NCBI GenBank assembly: GCA_004151065.3
Contig: NWUY0300133881.1
Span: forward strand, 1 to 13,743
Length of the DNA stretch: 13,743 nt
Reading direction: 5' to 3'
Source: Larix sibirica
Taxonomy: Eukaryota; Streptophyta; Pinopsida; Pinales; Pinaceae
The notes under the pieces: generated by a model
Told to the model about the DNA's origin: nothing
The model's input: only the letters and a program-made list of their open reading frames with translations
Databases searched by the model: none
Shown here: one piece after another, positions 1 to 9,600 of the stretch
How positions within the stretch are numbered: position 1 is the first letter of the stretch
How the letters are laid out: the number at the start of each line of letters is the position of its first letter
Translations under genes and position numbers: made by a program

Positions 1-40
1 GAAATTACAACATTTTACAAGGAATTTTTTTTTCAAATTT

Positions 41-215
41 TTTGCTACGGGGGTGCTACCCCCAAACCCCCACCAAGGAGGGATCCCAAACTAGTCACCC
101 TTGCCAAGGGGGGGCTCCCAAACTAGTCTCCCCCCCCTTGAACGCCCATGGTGACTATTTTGTGGGGGGAAGCCCCCCCAAACCCCCCCCGTCATGGGAT
201 GGGATCCAGACAATG
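41..215. repeat. GC-rich block with C/G runs
   Basis: This 175-bp block holds many C or G runs of 5 to 8 bases. It includes a perfect small hairpin (GGGGG-TGCTA-CCCCC, 49-63) and two copies of CCCAAACTAGTC (about 85-96 and 117-128). The surrounding sequence is strongly AT-rich. It probably belongs to a repetitive element extending left of the window, but I recognise no family or coding content. Confidence 0.6.
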
Positions 216-233
216 TTGAAAAACGTCCTCTAA

Positions 234-1127
234 ATAATGAATATCAGCCTCCACAATCAGCTATACACTAATGGATGTTGAGATATTGGCAATGGATTCT
301 TGTGATCCTATTGACATTCCTAAATAAATTGTTGCATGAAGTAGTAAATAGGAAGGTTGATCACCAGTGAAGGGAGATATTGCACAAACATTGGAGGACA
401 AACAAAGGGGTTTTCCATAGATTGAGACCTAAGAGTGGGAAGCTCAATAAGAGTGCAAAAAAAAAAGACTAAGGATGCAAGAGAAGAAACATGTTCCTAG
501 ATAGAGAGCTATGGATGAAAAATGAGGAGATTGTTCCCAGGAAAAGAGAATAAAGAAAATTTTAATCCTATCTATGGGGACCAAAGATTGTCAGTTAACT
601 AAACTCCAATCTACAAAACATGATTGGATGACTAAGAATATGGTCTCTATCTAAGAGTGTATAATACCTATTTGTAATTACTCCTAAGTATTAAAAAAGA
701 CAAACAAAGATCATTTCTTGCCAATTTTTCCAAGGGGTTTCCAAGGTTAAATATTATGATGTTACTCTTCATAATTTATTATGTAATCAAATTAATGCAA
801 ATTAAATTTAAGACATAGATAAGTAATTTTTTTTACATTTATGAAATTAATTAAGTCTTGTGCTAGTGAATCACCTTGGCCACATACTAAGGTATTAGAT
901 CCCAACTTTGGGAAGACTTGGTGAAAAACTTGTATGGTAAACACCTATAGATTATAACATATAGATTGTAACAAAGGATTGGAGAGGCATTTCTACAAGG
1001 CCTTGGAAGAAGTAGACAATTGGAAATGAAAAGAACTTCTAATGTGGAACAATCCAAGGAAGACCTGAAAATCATTTTTCCTTTGCTAGAGAAGATCATA
1101 GTGCATAGTTGTACTAACTAAGATAAT
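234..1127. other. AT-rich stretch, nothing recognised
   Basis: Short A and T runs and no open frame with family-like content on either strand. It may be worn transposon sequence, but no terminal repeats or domains are visible. Confidence 0.5.
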
Positions 1128-1144
1128 AACACATATATTGACAA
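1128..1144. repeat. Left target-site duplication of the SINE
   Basis: AACACATATATTGACAA, 17 bp, identical to the copy at 1414-1430. Its length is typical of LINE-driven insertion. Confidence 0.9.
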
Positions 1145-1169
1145 GATCCGTGATATGTAGAACAGTTGG

Positions 1170-1182
1170 TGGCGGATGATGG
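1170..1182 (+). promoter_or_regulatory. Pol III A box of the SINE
   Basis: TGGCGGATGATGG fits the A box TRGCnnAGTGG with extra bases before the final GG. It lies 29 bases before the B box, a normal internal promoter spacing. Confidence 0.65.
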
Positions 1183-1211
1183 TTAAGACACCCCTAAGCG
1201 TAAAGGTTTCC

Positions 1212-1222
1212 GGTTCGAAACC
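1212..1222 (+). promoter_or_regulatory. Pol III B box of the SINE
   Basis: GGTTCGAAACC is a perfect match to the B box GGTTCRAnnCC, the TFIIIC binding site of tRNA genes and tRNA-derived SINEs. Confidence 0.85.
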
Positions 1223-1248
1223 CCGCAGATACCAAAATCCAACCATGT

Positions 1249-1304
1249 TAAGGGTTGGTGCGGTCCTGGCTGGNCAGTCAAGTAAGGGTTGGTGTGGTCC
1301 AGGC
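1249..1304 (+). repeat. 22-bp direct repeat within the SINE body
   Basis: TAAGGGTTGGTGCGGTCCTGGC (1249-1270) recurs at 1283-1304 with two differences, period 34. Just after the second copy, GGTGCGATCCCC (1307-1318) is one base from a second B box, which raises the possibility of a compound origin. Confidence 0.7.
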
Positions 1305-1413
1305 CGGGTGCGATCCCCGGGTGATTTTGACGGCTTAGATGCCCCTGGGTCGTGGTCTCTTAGCCAAAGGCGAACCCTACAAGTGAGGGGTTCCACTCGC
1401 CAACAAAAGAAAA

Positions 1414-1430
1414 AACACATATATTGACAA
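1414..1430. repeat. Right target-site duplication of the SINE
   Basis: AACACATATATTGACAA, identical to 1128-1144 and placed directly after the A-rich tail. No mismatch has built up, which suggests a relatively young insertion. Confidence 0.9.
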
Positions 1431-1436
1431 CAGAGG

Positions 1437-1691
1437 ATGAAGAGAGATACACATATGATTGAACAATCTAGTGATTTATGCCTAACTGGTGATTTACTAA
1501 TGTTTGTACATAAAGAACAACAATCTAGTGATTTAGGTCTAACTAACAATATTGACAAGTTTAATAAAGGACAACCTAAAATATCCTTTGTGAGATTGAG
1601 AAGTTCACAAGACGAGAGGGACAAATTAAGACTAGAAGGACATATTAGATCTTTGTATGTTGAAATGTTAAACTCTCTAGTTATGACCTAA
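1437..1691 (+). CDS. Weak coding-like fragment, unknown
   Basis: An open frame of 84 codons starts just right of the SINE. It holds an internal 24-bp direct repeat (1464-1487 and 1521-1544, two differences, period 57) giving QSSDLCLT and QSSDLGLT. The second half (RLRSSQDERDKLRLEGHIRS) is charged and protein-like. I recognise no family and see no splice partner upstream, where the SINE lies. It may be a fragment of an old element or chance. Confidence 0.2.
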   Translation: MKRDTHMIEQSSDLCLTGDLLMFVHKEQQSSDLGLTNNIDKFNKGQPKISFVRLRSSQDERDKLRLEGHIRSLYVEMLNSLVMT

Positions 1692-3202
1692 CTACCATAA
1701 TTTAGGATATGAAAGATGAAATGACACTCCCAATGTGATATGAAATGCATCAAAGTGATCCTAACCATAATAAGTCACTAAGATTAGTAAAGATCACCCT
1801 ACGTTAATCACTCACCAAAAACATAATTCTTGAAAAACTATTTTTTCAAATAAGATATCAACAACCATAAGATAAGTAAACAATAAACATAGCACGCAAA
1901 GATTATTCTAAATGATATTCAAACTCATAAGCACCAACCACCCATAGATGTCCAAGAGTATAAAAAAAATCGTTAACATAATCTCTTATTAGGATAAAAA
2001 GAGTCCTTTGCAAGTTTGCATAGATGCAAGGACGCTATTTACTAAATTGTACACGGCTTTTGGTCTTCTAATTTCCAAAATTCTCTTCCAAATAATCATG
2101 GTGCTTTTGCTTATGATGATAATATATTCAATTTTATTCTCTTCACAATTTTTATTTTTTTATCTTGATTATTTAAAGAAAAGTATATTAATATTTTATT
2201 ATTATAATTTATTGACATGATATTTATTAGAAAAGGTTAAATGTATGAGAATGTAGAGTTTGATTAATTCTTTTCACTATATTTCTATGACATGTATTTT
2301 CAAGAAGTTTTAGAAGGCCTGTGGAATTAATATATTGAACTTTTATATTTTTTTTTTCAGGTTTTAGTTATGTGTGTTTTGACAGCTGAAATTTTGTTTA
2401 GGGTTTTTTTTTATATTATTTTCTTTCGAGCTTTGAAGGGTGGTTGGATGATCAGTAGTTTTGTCTAGTTTTTTGGAATTGATCATGGTATAAGATCTAT
2501 ATGTTATGATTATTTAATTTTGAATATTGTTATATGGAAAACTGAAGGATTATGATATAATTGGTATTTTTTATTTGATTATAATGAATAAAAAAAGAAA
2601 TGAGTTGTCTAAAATTGTTAAGGTTTTTTTAGACATGAATTTGTCGGAATCTGGGATAGAATTTTTAGAATCACAAATAACAATATTAATCCTGTATAAT
2701 TTGGATGCCCTAGGTTTTCCACAGTGCTGAATTCATCTAGATGTTTAGAAAAACTATTTAATCAACACAAATAGCCAGATTTTTAAATTTCATATCTCCA
2801 AATTCCAACCAAGTTTTGGCTGACAAAATTGTCGCACTTTTAGAAAGGCTTCGAAAAACAAAGGTTTTTTTCTCTTTAAAATAAAGTTAAATGTATAATT
2901 TTTTTTTTTTAATCTCAGAAGGCAATTCCTTTGATTTAGACTTGCTGCTTCCACGTCAGTTCTCAAGGTATCATAACAAAAATTGATGATAGGTTTCCCA
3001 AATGTATTCAAATACCGAGGACCTTCACGCTTTTTCGCTCTGGTTATTGAATCGAAATCGAATTTGTTAAACCAAACGTTGAAATCTCAATGGACGCAAG
3101 AAAATGTTTGAATGATATTACCAAAACCTTGAGAGCTATCATCCCCAAGAATAAATTGAGAATGCACATTTTCTTACAATATGCAAACATTCTACAAGAA
3201 GA
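1692..3202. other. AT-rich 3' flank of the importin gene
   Basis: Very AT-rich with T runs (for example about 2345-2360 and 2899-2911) and no recognisable gene. The minus-strand part next to the importin stop must include its 3' untranslated region. The only exact minus-strand AATAAA noticed is near 2569-2574, too far away to assign with confidence. Confidence 0.5.
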
Positions 3203-3298
3203 TTATCCCTCTTTAGACATGAAATTAAAACCACCAGGTGGAACTTCTGGCTGCTGCTCTGAAGAAAAACCAAACGAAGCCTGAGGTGTATCAGACGT
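3203..3298 (-). pseudogene. Out-of-frame remnant of the importin alpha C-terminal tail
   Basis: Read on the minus strand one frame away from the present stop, this segment encodes [12 protein letters not shown], a Gln/Glu stretch, then EVPPGGFNF, and stops at TAA (3203-3205). Plant importin alpha proteins normally end in such a Pro/Gly/Phe-rich tail, for example a PGGFNF ending. I therefore read it as the original end of this gene, disconnected by one missing base in the second copy of the 57-bp duplication. If the missing base is an assembly error, this is simply the last part of the CDS. Confidence 0.8.
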
Positions 3299-3396
3299 TG
3301 TTAGCATTCATCATCATCTTTCTTTAATAAATAATTCTCAACGATATCAGACGACGTTAGCATTTGATCATCATCTTTCTCAGCGAAATAATTCTC
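3283..3396 (-). repeat. 57-bp tandem duplication in the last importin exon
   Basis: Minus-strand copy 1 is about 3396-3340 and copy 2 about 3339-3283. Both start GAGAATTATTT, share the GATGATGAT run and ATGCTAAC, and continue into TCTGATA. The spacing is 57 at the start and 56 at the end, because copy 2 lacks one A. A few substitutions (such as TTCGCTGAG against TTATTAAAG) show the duplication is not brand new. Confidence 0.88.
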
Positions 3397-3646
3397 AAGG
3401 ATCTTAACTGATTTTTCATAGATCTCTGTGTTTTCGTGATACTGCAAGCTCTGAATCTTATCCAAGCCATTAGCATCCTCAATTAGGCGCACATATGCAT
3501 TAACATCTGTGAGGCCCGCTTTTTTTTCAGCCTCGCCAGCTCTCAATATGTTTTCTAGACCTTTGAGGCAGACTGTTATAATATTTGGATCTGGGCAGTT
3601 TAGAAGATCACAAAGTGGCTGTATACAACCTTGAAGAGCAAGGTAT
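3301..3646 (-). CDS. Importin alpha last coding exon (ARM9-10 and altered C-terminus)
   Basis: Residues 338-452. It contains [29 protein letters not shown] (ARM9) and [18 protein letters not shown] (ARM10, the region used by the export receptor CAS). After that it departs from the family. The acidic stretch [19 protein letters not shown] (residues 422-440) is followed at once by a second copy beginning [11 protein letters not shown], which reaches TAA at 3301-3303. The second copy lacks one A relative to the first, at the GAA/ATG junction near 3307-3309. The family's Gly/Phe-rich tail lies downstream in the other frame. As it stands the protein ends in DDDEC. Confidence 0.9.
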
Positions 3647-6600
3647 CTGTAAAAGAAAAATAGATTATGTTATTGACCTAACAACATCAAAAATCGATGC
3701 AGAAAATTACACATGCAGAGAAAGAAAAGCTTCGTACTTTATCTGTTCATCACTTCCACCAGAAGTTGCATTTGCTATCACCCAGGCTGCCTCTCCCTTT
3801 GTACAGAATTCAGCATTTGCTAGCAGAGATAAAAGTGGGGGAAATATTTTGGCATTGATCACAGCCTGCAATCAAAATGGAGTGCATTGGAACAAAAGGC
3901 TTAAGTTATATACTTGTTACACAAAATGTGACATTGGTAGCAAGTACCAGTATAAATCCAAAGCCATTTCCACCTGAATTTGGTCTTTGGTTCCCGCAGT
4001 AATATTGGAAATTGTCCAGCATGCTTCAGTCTTTATGCTTTTATTCGTCTGCTCGGCTCTGAGAAGATGCAAGATATGAGGAAGAGCCTGGTTGTCAATA
4101 ACGGCCTGCACACCATAAAAATGTAAACCCGCCAGGGTTTGAACTTGGACTTTTTGAAGGGTGGTTTTCTTTCTCAATCACTATTAAAATTATTTAGACG
4201 AACTATTAAAACAAGGTGTGATGACAGACCTGAGTCTGTACATCATTGCCATTGACAATGTTACCCACTGTTCGTAAAGCAGGAGTAATAATAAATGGTG
4301 AAGGGTGCCTAAAATACAAACAACTCATTTCTATTAACAATTAGAATTTTATATCAAATATAATGTATATCTTAATTCCAATGCTATGACAAATAACAAA
4401 TAAGATTACTGGAAGTAAGAGCCATAATACTTCAGAAATATATATAAAAATTAAACTACTTAAATTCTGATTGCCCATTATACTCACGATAAAAGTTCCA
4501 CCAACTTTGGGCAAATGCCAGCGTCAATTACTGCCTGAACATTCTCAGTGGGGCCATCAGAAATATAAGATAGTGCCCAGCATGCATCTACCAATACTTC
4601 ATCATCTTGCATATTGATAAGCCACCGCAGGGCGGGCAAAGCATTTTTCACCTGAAAGCCATAAGCAAAAGTCCATGAAAGGAAATTGAAAGTAAGAAAA
4701 GTCTTCATGCTAATAAATTCTGAGACCACTAAACCAGACACACATTCCCCACACTGCAAAACCAGCAAAACCTGCTTGTGGTTAAACTTTCAAGCTTCAT
4801 AAACACAACGACTCCATAGTGCTGGAATTGTAAGCAATGGTAATTGTTTTGTAAAACTCAAATTGATGAGCTTTATTTTTAACACCTTTTCAGGTTTCTA
4901 AATCCATCTTAGGTCCAACTCTACCTCCTAAGAACAAGAATATATACAAACTAAGAAGAAGACCCAACTAATGGATTCTACTTACCTGATGTAATTCAGG
5001 TTGGGGTCTAACACGGAAAAAATTTGACACAGTCCATGTAGCATTTCTTATCATTGAAATTCCAGCGGTCCCAGTAAACTGAGCAAGCACCTGCTCCAGT
5101 GCTCCATGACGAAGTGCAAGATCCCTATATGCTTGGGAGTCTCCAGCAATATTCCCCAACGCCCAAACAGCCTTATAGGAACACCAGTTTAATGTTAGGA
5201 AGTAAATTCAAAAGTATAGAAGATGTTGATGTTGTTATTTATATTAAATAAAAATAAAACTATTTGTGGTTTTATTTTGAATTTTATATAAACTTTAAGT
5301 TATTATAGATCTAATTCAAATATATGAGAGGGATTAAATGTAATATGCTGTAATTTTTATTATCTTAAACCTCAATTTATGAGAGGGATTAAATTTAAGA
5401 AATTTAAATTTTTATGCATAAATAAAATTGTCTTAATAAATTTGATCTCTACGATACATATACAGTGATTTAAGTTCAAAAATACAGAAGATATATCTAT
5501 AATTGAGACAAACCAGGTTATTATGGTTAAAACCAGCTAGATGCAAATCATGAGATAAAGGCTGAAATTCTTATCTCATGGCCTATGAAAATCAGCAAAA
5601 TATATAATACTATACCTGCTCTCTAACGTTGTCATGCCTAGAAGTAAGAAGCTTCACAAACAGAGGCACTGCCCCGTTGTCAATCACAACCTTCGTATGC
5701 TTAGAGGTTCCTGAGACTATATTTGTCAAAGCCCAAGCTGCTTCAAACTGCATTGCATTATCATGTATGATAAGAAACTGTCAGCGGTTACAATTATTAT
5801 TATTCAGACATGTCAACATAAAACATCCTACATAGAAAAATGGGAGAGCAATTAGCACCATTCTCATCACCAGTCATCATTAACATAAAAATTCTACCTA
5901 CATAGAAAAATGGGAGACCAATTAGTTTCATTCTCATCACCAAGTCAACTGGAAAGTGTCATCATTAACATAAAAATTCTAGTATGTTGAGACTTAACCC
6001 TTAATTGTATATTTTTCTTATCATTTTTAAGAAACAAGGGTCATTATCATTATAGACAACCATTAACACAAGGATTCTATTATCTGAAAAGATCCTATAA
6101 AACTTATATATATATATATATATATCTCACTATCTATATAGAGATGCATGGTAAACGACCATAAATGATCAAGAATGAATACTTCTTGTCTATCAGTGAT
6201 TTTGCACGGAGCCAAATACATCTTGAGGAACAAGAGTGTGTATGGCAGTGAGACTAATACATAGATTGTAGATGTGGTTAGAGAGGAGTGGAATGGCTAG
6301 GGTTTTAACATAAGGGAGACATAGTTGAATACGTCGGTGTCCACCTGGTTGATTATTGTAATGGTTTGAGGGAGGGACAAAATGTGTTCAAATACCAAGG
6401 TTCAAGTGTTAATTTGGAGGAGATAGGTGAGGAAAATTGGCCAAAAGACATAGGGGACAAGGAGTCCTTGAACTTTAGGGTTTCAAAACCTTTAGAATAT
6501 TTCCAACACGAGGCTTTCATATGTGTGGAGGAATGTCCAAACGTTATTAGGAACTTTGAATGGGCCACAAAGTAGGATGAGGTATGGACAACTAGTCCCC

Positions 6601-9600
6601 ATCCTCCGAGTAGTTGCTTTTTCATTTCATTCCAAGAAGGTTTTAACATATTGCTTTGATTTTTTTCTTGACAAGACAACAAACCTCGAACTTGATCAAA
6701 ATGCTAGGGTGTTGGTTGTGAGTAGTTTTGTTGGCAAACACCTTTATTTGAAGTGTTTGGTGGGTGGTAATACTATACCAAAAGAGGGAACACAATTAGT
6801 GAGTGGAGCAAAGTGGAAGAAAAGAGGAAGGTGGTGTGAAAGGAGGAGAGAGGTCTGTTTTTGGTGATTAGTGAGGACATCCACGTGATTTATGTACTCA
6901 ATTACTCTAACAAGACCCTTGTAGGTCACTTTTTGGGTAGGTAGATGTCAACTAAAACTTGAACAGTTGGATGCAACAAACCTAAGCTCCAATAATTGGG
7001 TATGGTTTGGTTTCACAGTTACTTTCTAAGTGGTAGATAGGGCTTGTGTTTTGTTAAAAAATGTTGGGTAGTAGATGGCTCTAGGGCTTGGTCTTTTTAC
7101 ACCTAAAGCCATGGAACCCCTTTCATTTGGGTTAAAATGATATGAATCTTGATGGAGTTTTGAAAAGAAGAAGGCATCGTTTCTTTAGGAAATAGGATTG
7201 GGTACAAAATTTGTGTGGACCAGAATTTCAAGAAAGATAATAGGAGGATGGTGGAAAGAGCTCTAGTTGAAGTTGACATAAAGGATGGTTTATATGAGAA
7301 CCTAGAGATTGTTTTTGGAGACAATTTTTATTTGTAGACTTTAGAGTATATGAATGTTCGTTGCTAGTGCATTCATTTCCATCACTATGGACATGTCATT
7401 TAGGATTACAACTTTCCCTCTAGAAATTTGTGTGGAGCGAAAAAGTGATACTTTGTATGAATGTGTTACAACTAATCCTATTAAGAAAGTTAGTAAGGAC
7501 GTAGAAGTGGGAAGGTCTTCCCATAATTTGGATGGAATTGAATCAAGTGCAAAGAAGGCTAATTCACGAGAGACTATAGGGGATCCTTAGGTTTTGATAG
7601 ATCTCATTGTGGACACTCAAACAATTCACATTTTGACTTTTCTTTAAGGTCGATGAAATCTAGTGAAATAAAGGTCAACCATGTTGTAGTACAAGGTCAA
7701 GAGGTAGTGGTGGATTTGGTAATAGCACAACTCCTTTGTCATAGATTCATATTGATTCTGGTCCGTCTACATTCTACATTGTTATCTGAAGATACTATTA
7801 CTTTTAGAAATTTAACAAAGGTGGATGAGAGGCCTCTTTAAACTAAGAACACATGACATATAACTAGAAAAGGATGGGGACTAGGATAATGAATGATAAT
7901 AATGGGTTGTCTTAGATTTTAAGGAAACCCATCTAGGAGCCCATTAGTCACTCTTCCTCCAAGGGAGGTTTATTTTTGAACTCTGAGAAAGAGGATTAGA
8001 GCCTAGGTGTGGAAGTGGTTCATGTTGAACCAAAGGGATGAGGGTATTTCTACCTACTGTCTAAAAGTGCTAAGGGAGACCCTAGATTTTCATTTGTTGG
8101 GGGCTTGGGATTTGTTCATTACAAAGACTCTAGTACTTTTCATGCAGGAAGGAAACTTTCATTGTTTCATTCTTAGGTTAAAGAATCCAAGGAGATTAAA
8201 CAGGGTCATCAAAGACATATTACGAGGGTACTTAGAGAAAAACAAACCCCTTAAAGGAAGGTGTGCCATGGATATTTTGTCAACAAAGATTAGGGGGTTG
8301 GATATTCAGTTGACATAAAATACAAGCCCTATGTAGACATGTAGAGTTAGAGAAGAAATATAAAATTCTTATACAATAAACTATTTGTTGCGGACATCTA
8401 ATTTTATATAATTCGAGAAATTGCCTTAACGGTTGGGAATTTTATTTCATAGATTTTGTTGGGATATTAAGGGGGTTAGTAACAAGTTGGAGCTCTATCT
8501 TATGACTAATCAATTCCTTTGATTTGATTTAGTTCTAAATGCTGAATTTTATAGTAGAAGTATGGATTAGACAATTGTTGTGTTTAATGTGTATGGACCA
8601 TATTACAATAATAAAAAGTTCTAAGGATGAGGTCTCGAAGCTACATGTTTTTAAAGAGGGGATCAAGGTAATTATGGGAGGGGATATTAGTTTTAGTTTG
8701 AGTAGATTGGAGGTGTGGGGGGAAACAACCATGGGGGATAGGTTTGTTGACTACTTCCTACATTAGAGTAAAGAGGTAGGGTTAGTCAATGTGGAGCCTA
8801 ATTTACTAAAACACACCTAGTTGATTAATATAGTCACTGGGGATGGGGTATCAGAAATATTAGATAGGTTTTTGGTTTCAAGTCCACTTCTTCAACGTAT
8901 TGGTATATATAGGTCATGGATTAAGGAGGTAGGGATGTTAGATCATAGTACTATTTTTCTCCAATTTGGAGGTAAGGTGCATAAAATCTTGGGATTCCTT
9001 TCAAGTTGATTTAATTTGGTTCAAAGAGGAGGGTTTCCAAAATATAATGAAAAATAATTGGAGGAATTACAACATAGATGGTAGTGAGGAAACCAATAAA
9101 AAATTTACAAGCTCATTGAAGTTAGTAAAGGAGAAAGTGGTGGGGTGGGCTAGGGAAAAGTACAATAGTGGGGATATTAATATCATGGAAGATGAGACAA
9201 ATATAAGAGCTTTCTTTAGGAACAATGCCTCCTGCTAAGGGGGATTTAGTGAGGAGGAATTAACAAAATTACAATAACGAGGAGGGAAAATAAGAAAATC
9301 AGGGAAGAGAGGGAGGAAAATTGGAGGTTGAAGAGTAGGGAAACATGGATGGCACTTGGATATGAGAATACTAAATACTTTCACCAATTTTCTAATCATA
9401 GAAAGAATTCTAACACCATCTGGGAGATGGAAAGCAATGGAGGTGGGAAGTTCAAAAGTTTCATGGACTTGGATGATCTATGGGTTAGAAACTTTGGAAA
9501 ATCTATCAAGAACCTGAAACAACAAATATGGATGAAATTATAAATGTGGCTTCATACTTTACTAGATTAGTGTAAGAAGAAGATAACAATGAATTATTGA

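Larger units (their letters stand above)
1145..1413 (+). mobile_element. tRNA-derived SINE
   Basis: A 269-bp element is bounded by perfect 17-bp direct repeats and ends in an A-rich tail (aacaaaagaaaaaa, 1402-1415, merging into the repeat). Its left part resembles a Ser/Leu-type tRNA: an A box at 1170-1182, the phrase GGTTAAGAC, and a perfect B box at 1212-1222. The body is clearly GC-richer than the flanks and contains a 22-bp direct repeat. About 18 bases precede the tRNA-like start. Base 1274 is N. No reverse transcriptase is encoded, as expected for a SINE that borrows LINE machinery. I cannot assign it to a named family. Confidence 0.85.

Noticed and set aside
42-233. Plus-strand open frame rich in Pro, Gly and Lys
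   Set aside because: It is produced by C and G runs in a low-complexity block; no start context or family match.
1163-1235. A functional tRNA gene
   Set aside because: The A and B boxes are present, but the acceptor stem and anticodon arm do not pair properly. The A-rich tail and target-site duplication show it is a SINE head.
1118-1624. Minus-strand 168-codon open frame
   Set aside because: It runs straight through the SINE and both target-site duplicates and includes the N base; no family resemblance.
3090-3284. Plus-strand 64-codon open frame that looks like a small protein starting MDARKCLND
   Set aside because: Its last part (3203-3284) is the antisense of the importin alpha C-terminal tail, which matches the family on the minus strand. 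No independent support for a plus-strand gene.
3326-3331. Plus-strand AATAAA as a polyadenylation signal
   Set aside because: It lies inside the importin coding exon on the opposite strand, and there is no plus-strand gene to end there.
3585-3977. Plus-strand 130-codon open frame
   Set aside because: It lies opposite importin exons and introns that read perfectly on the minus strand; a shadow.
6353-6929. Several overlapping open frames on both strands
   Set aside because: They fall in the decayed ORF1-like part of the LINE; none is a separate gene.
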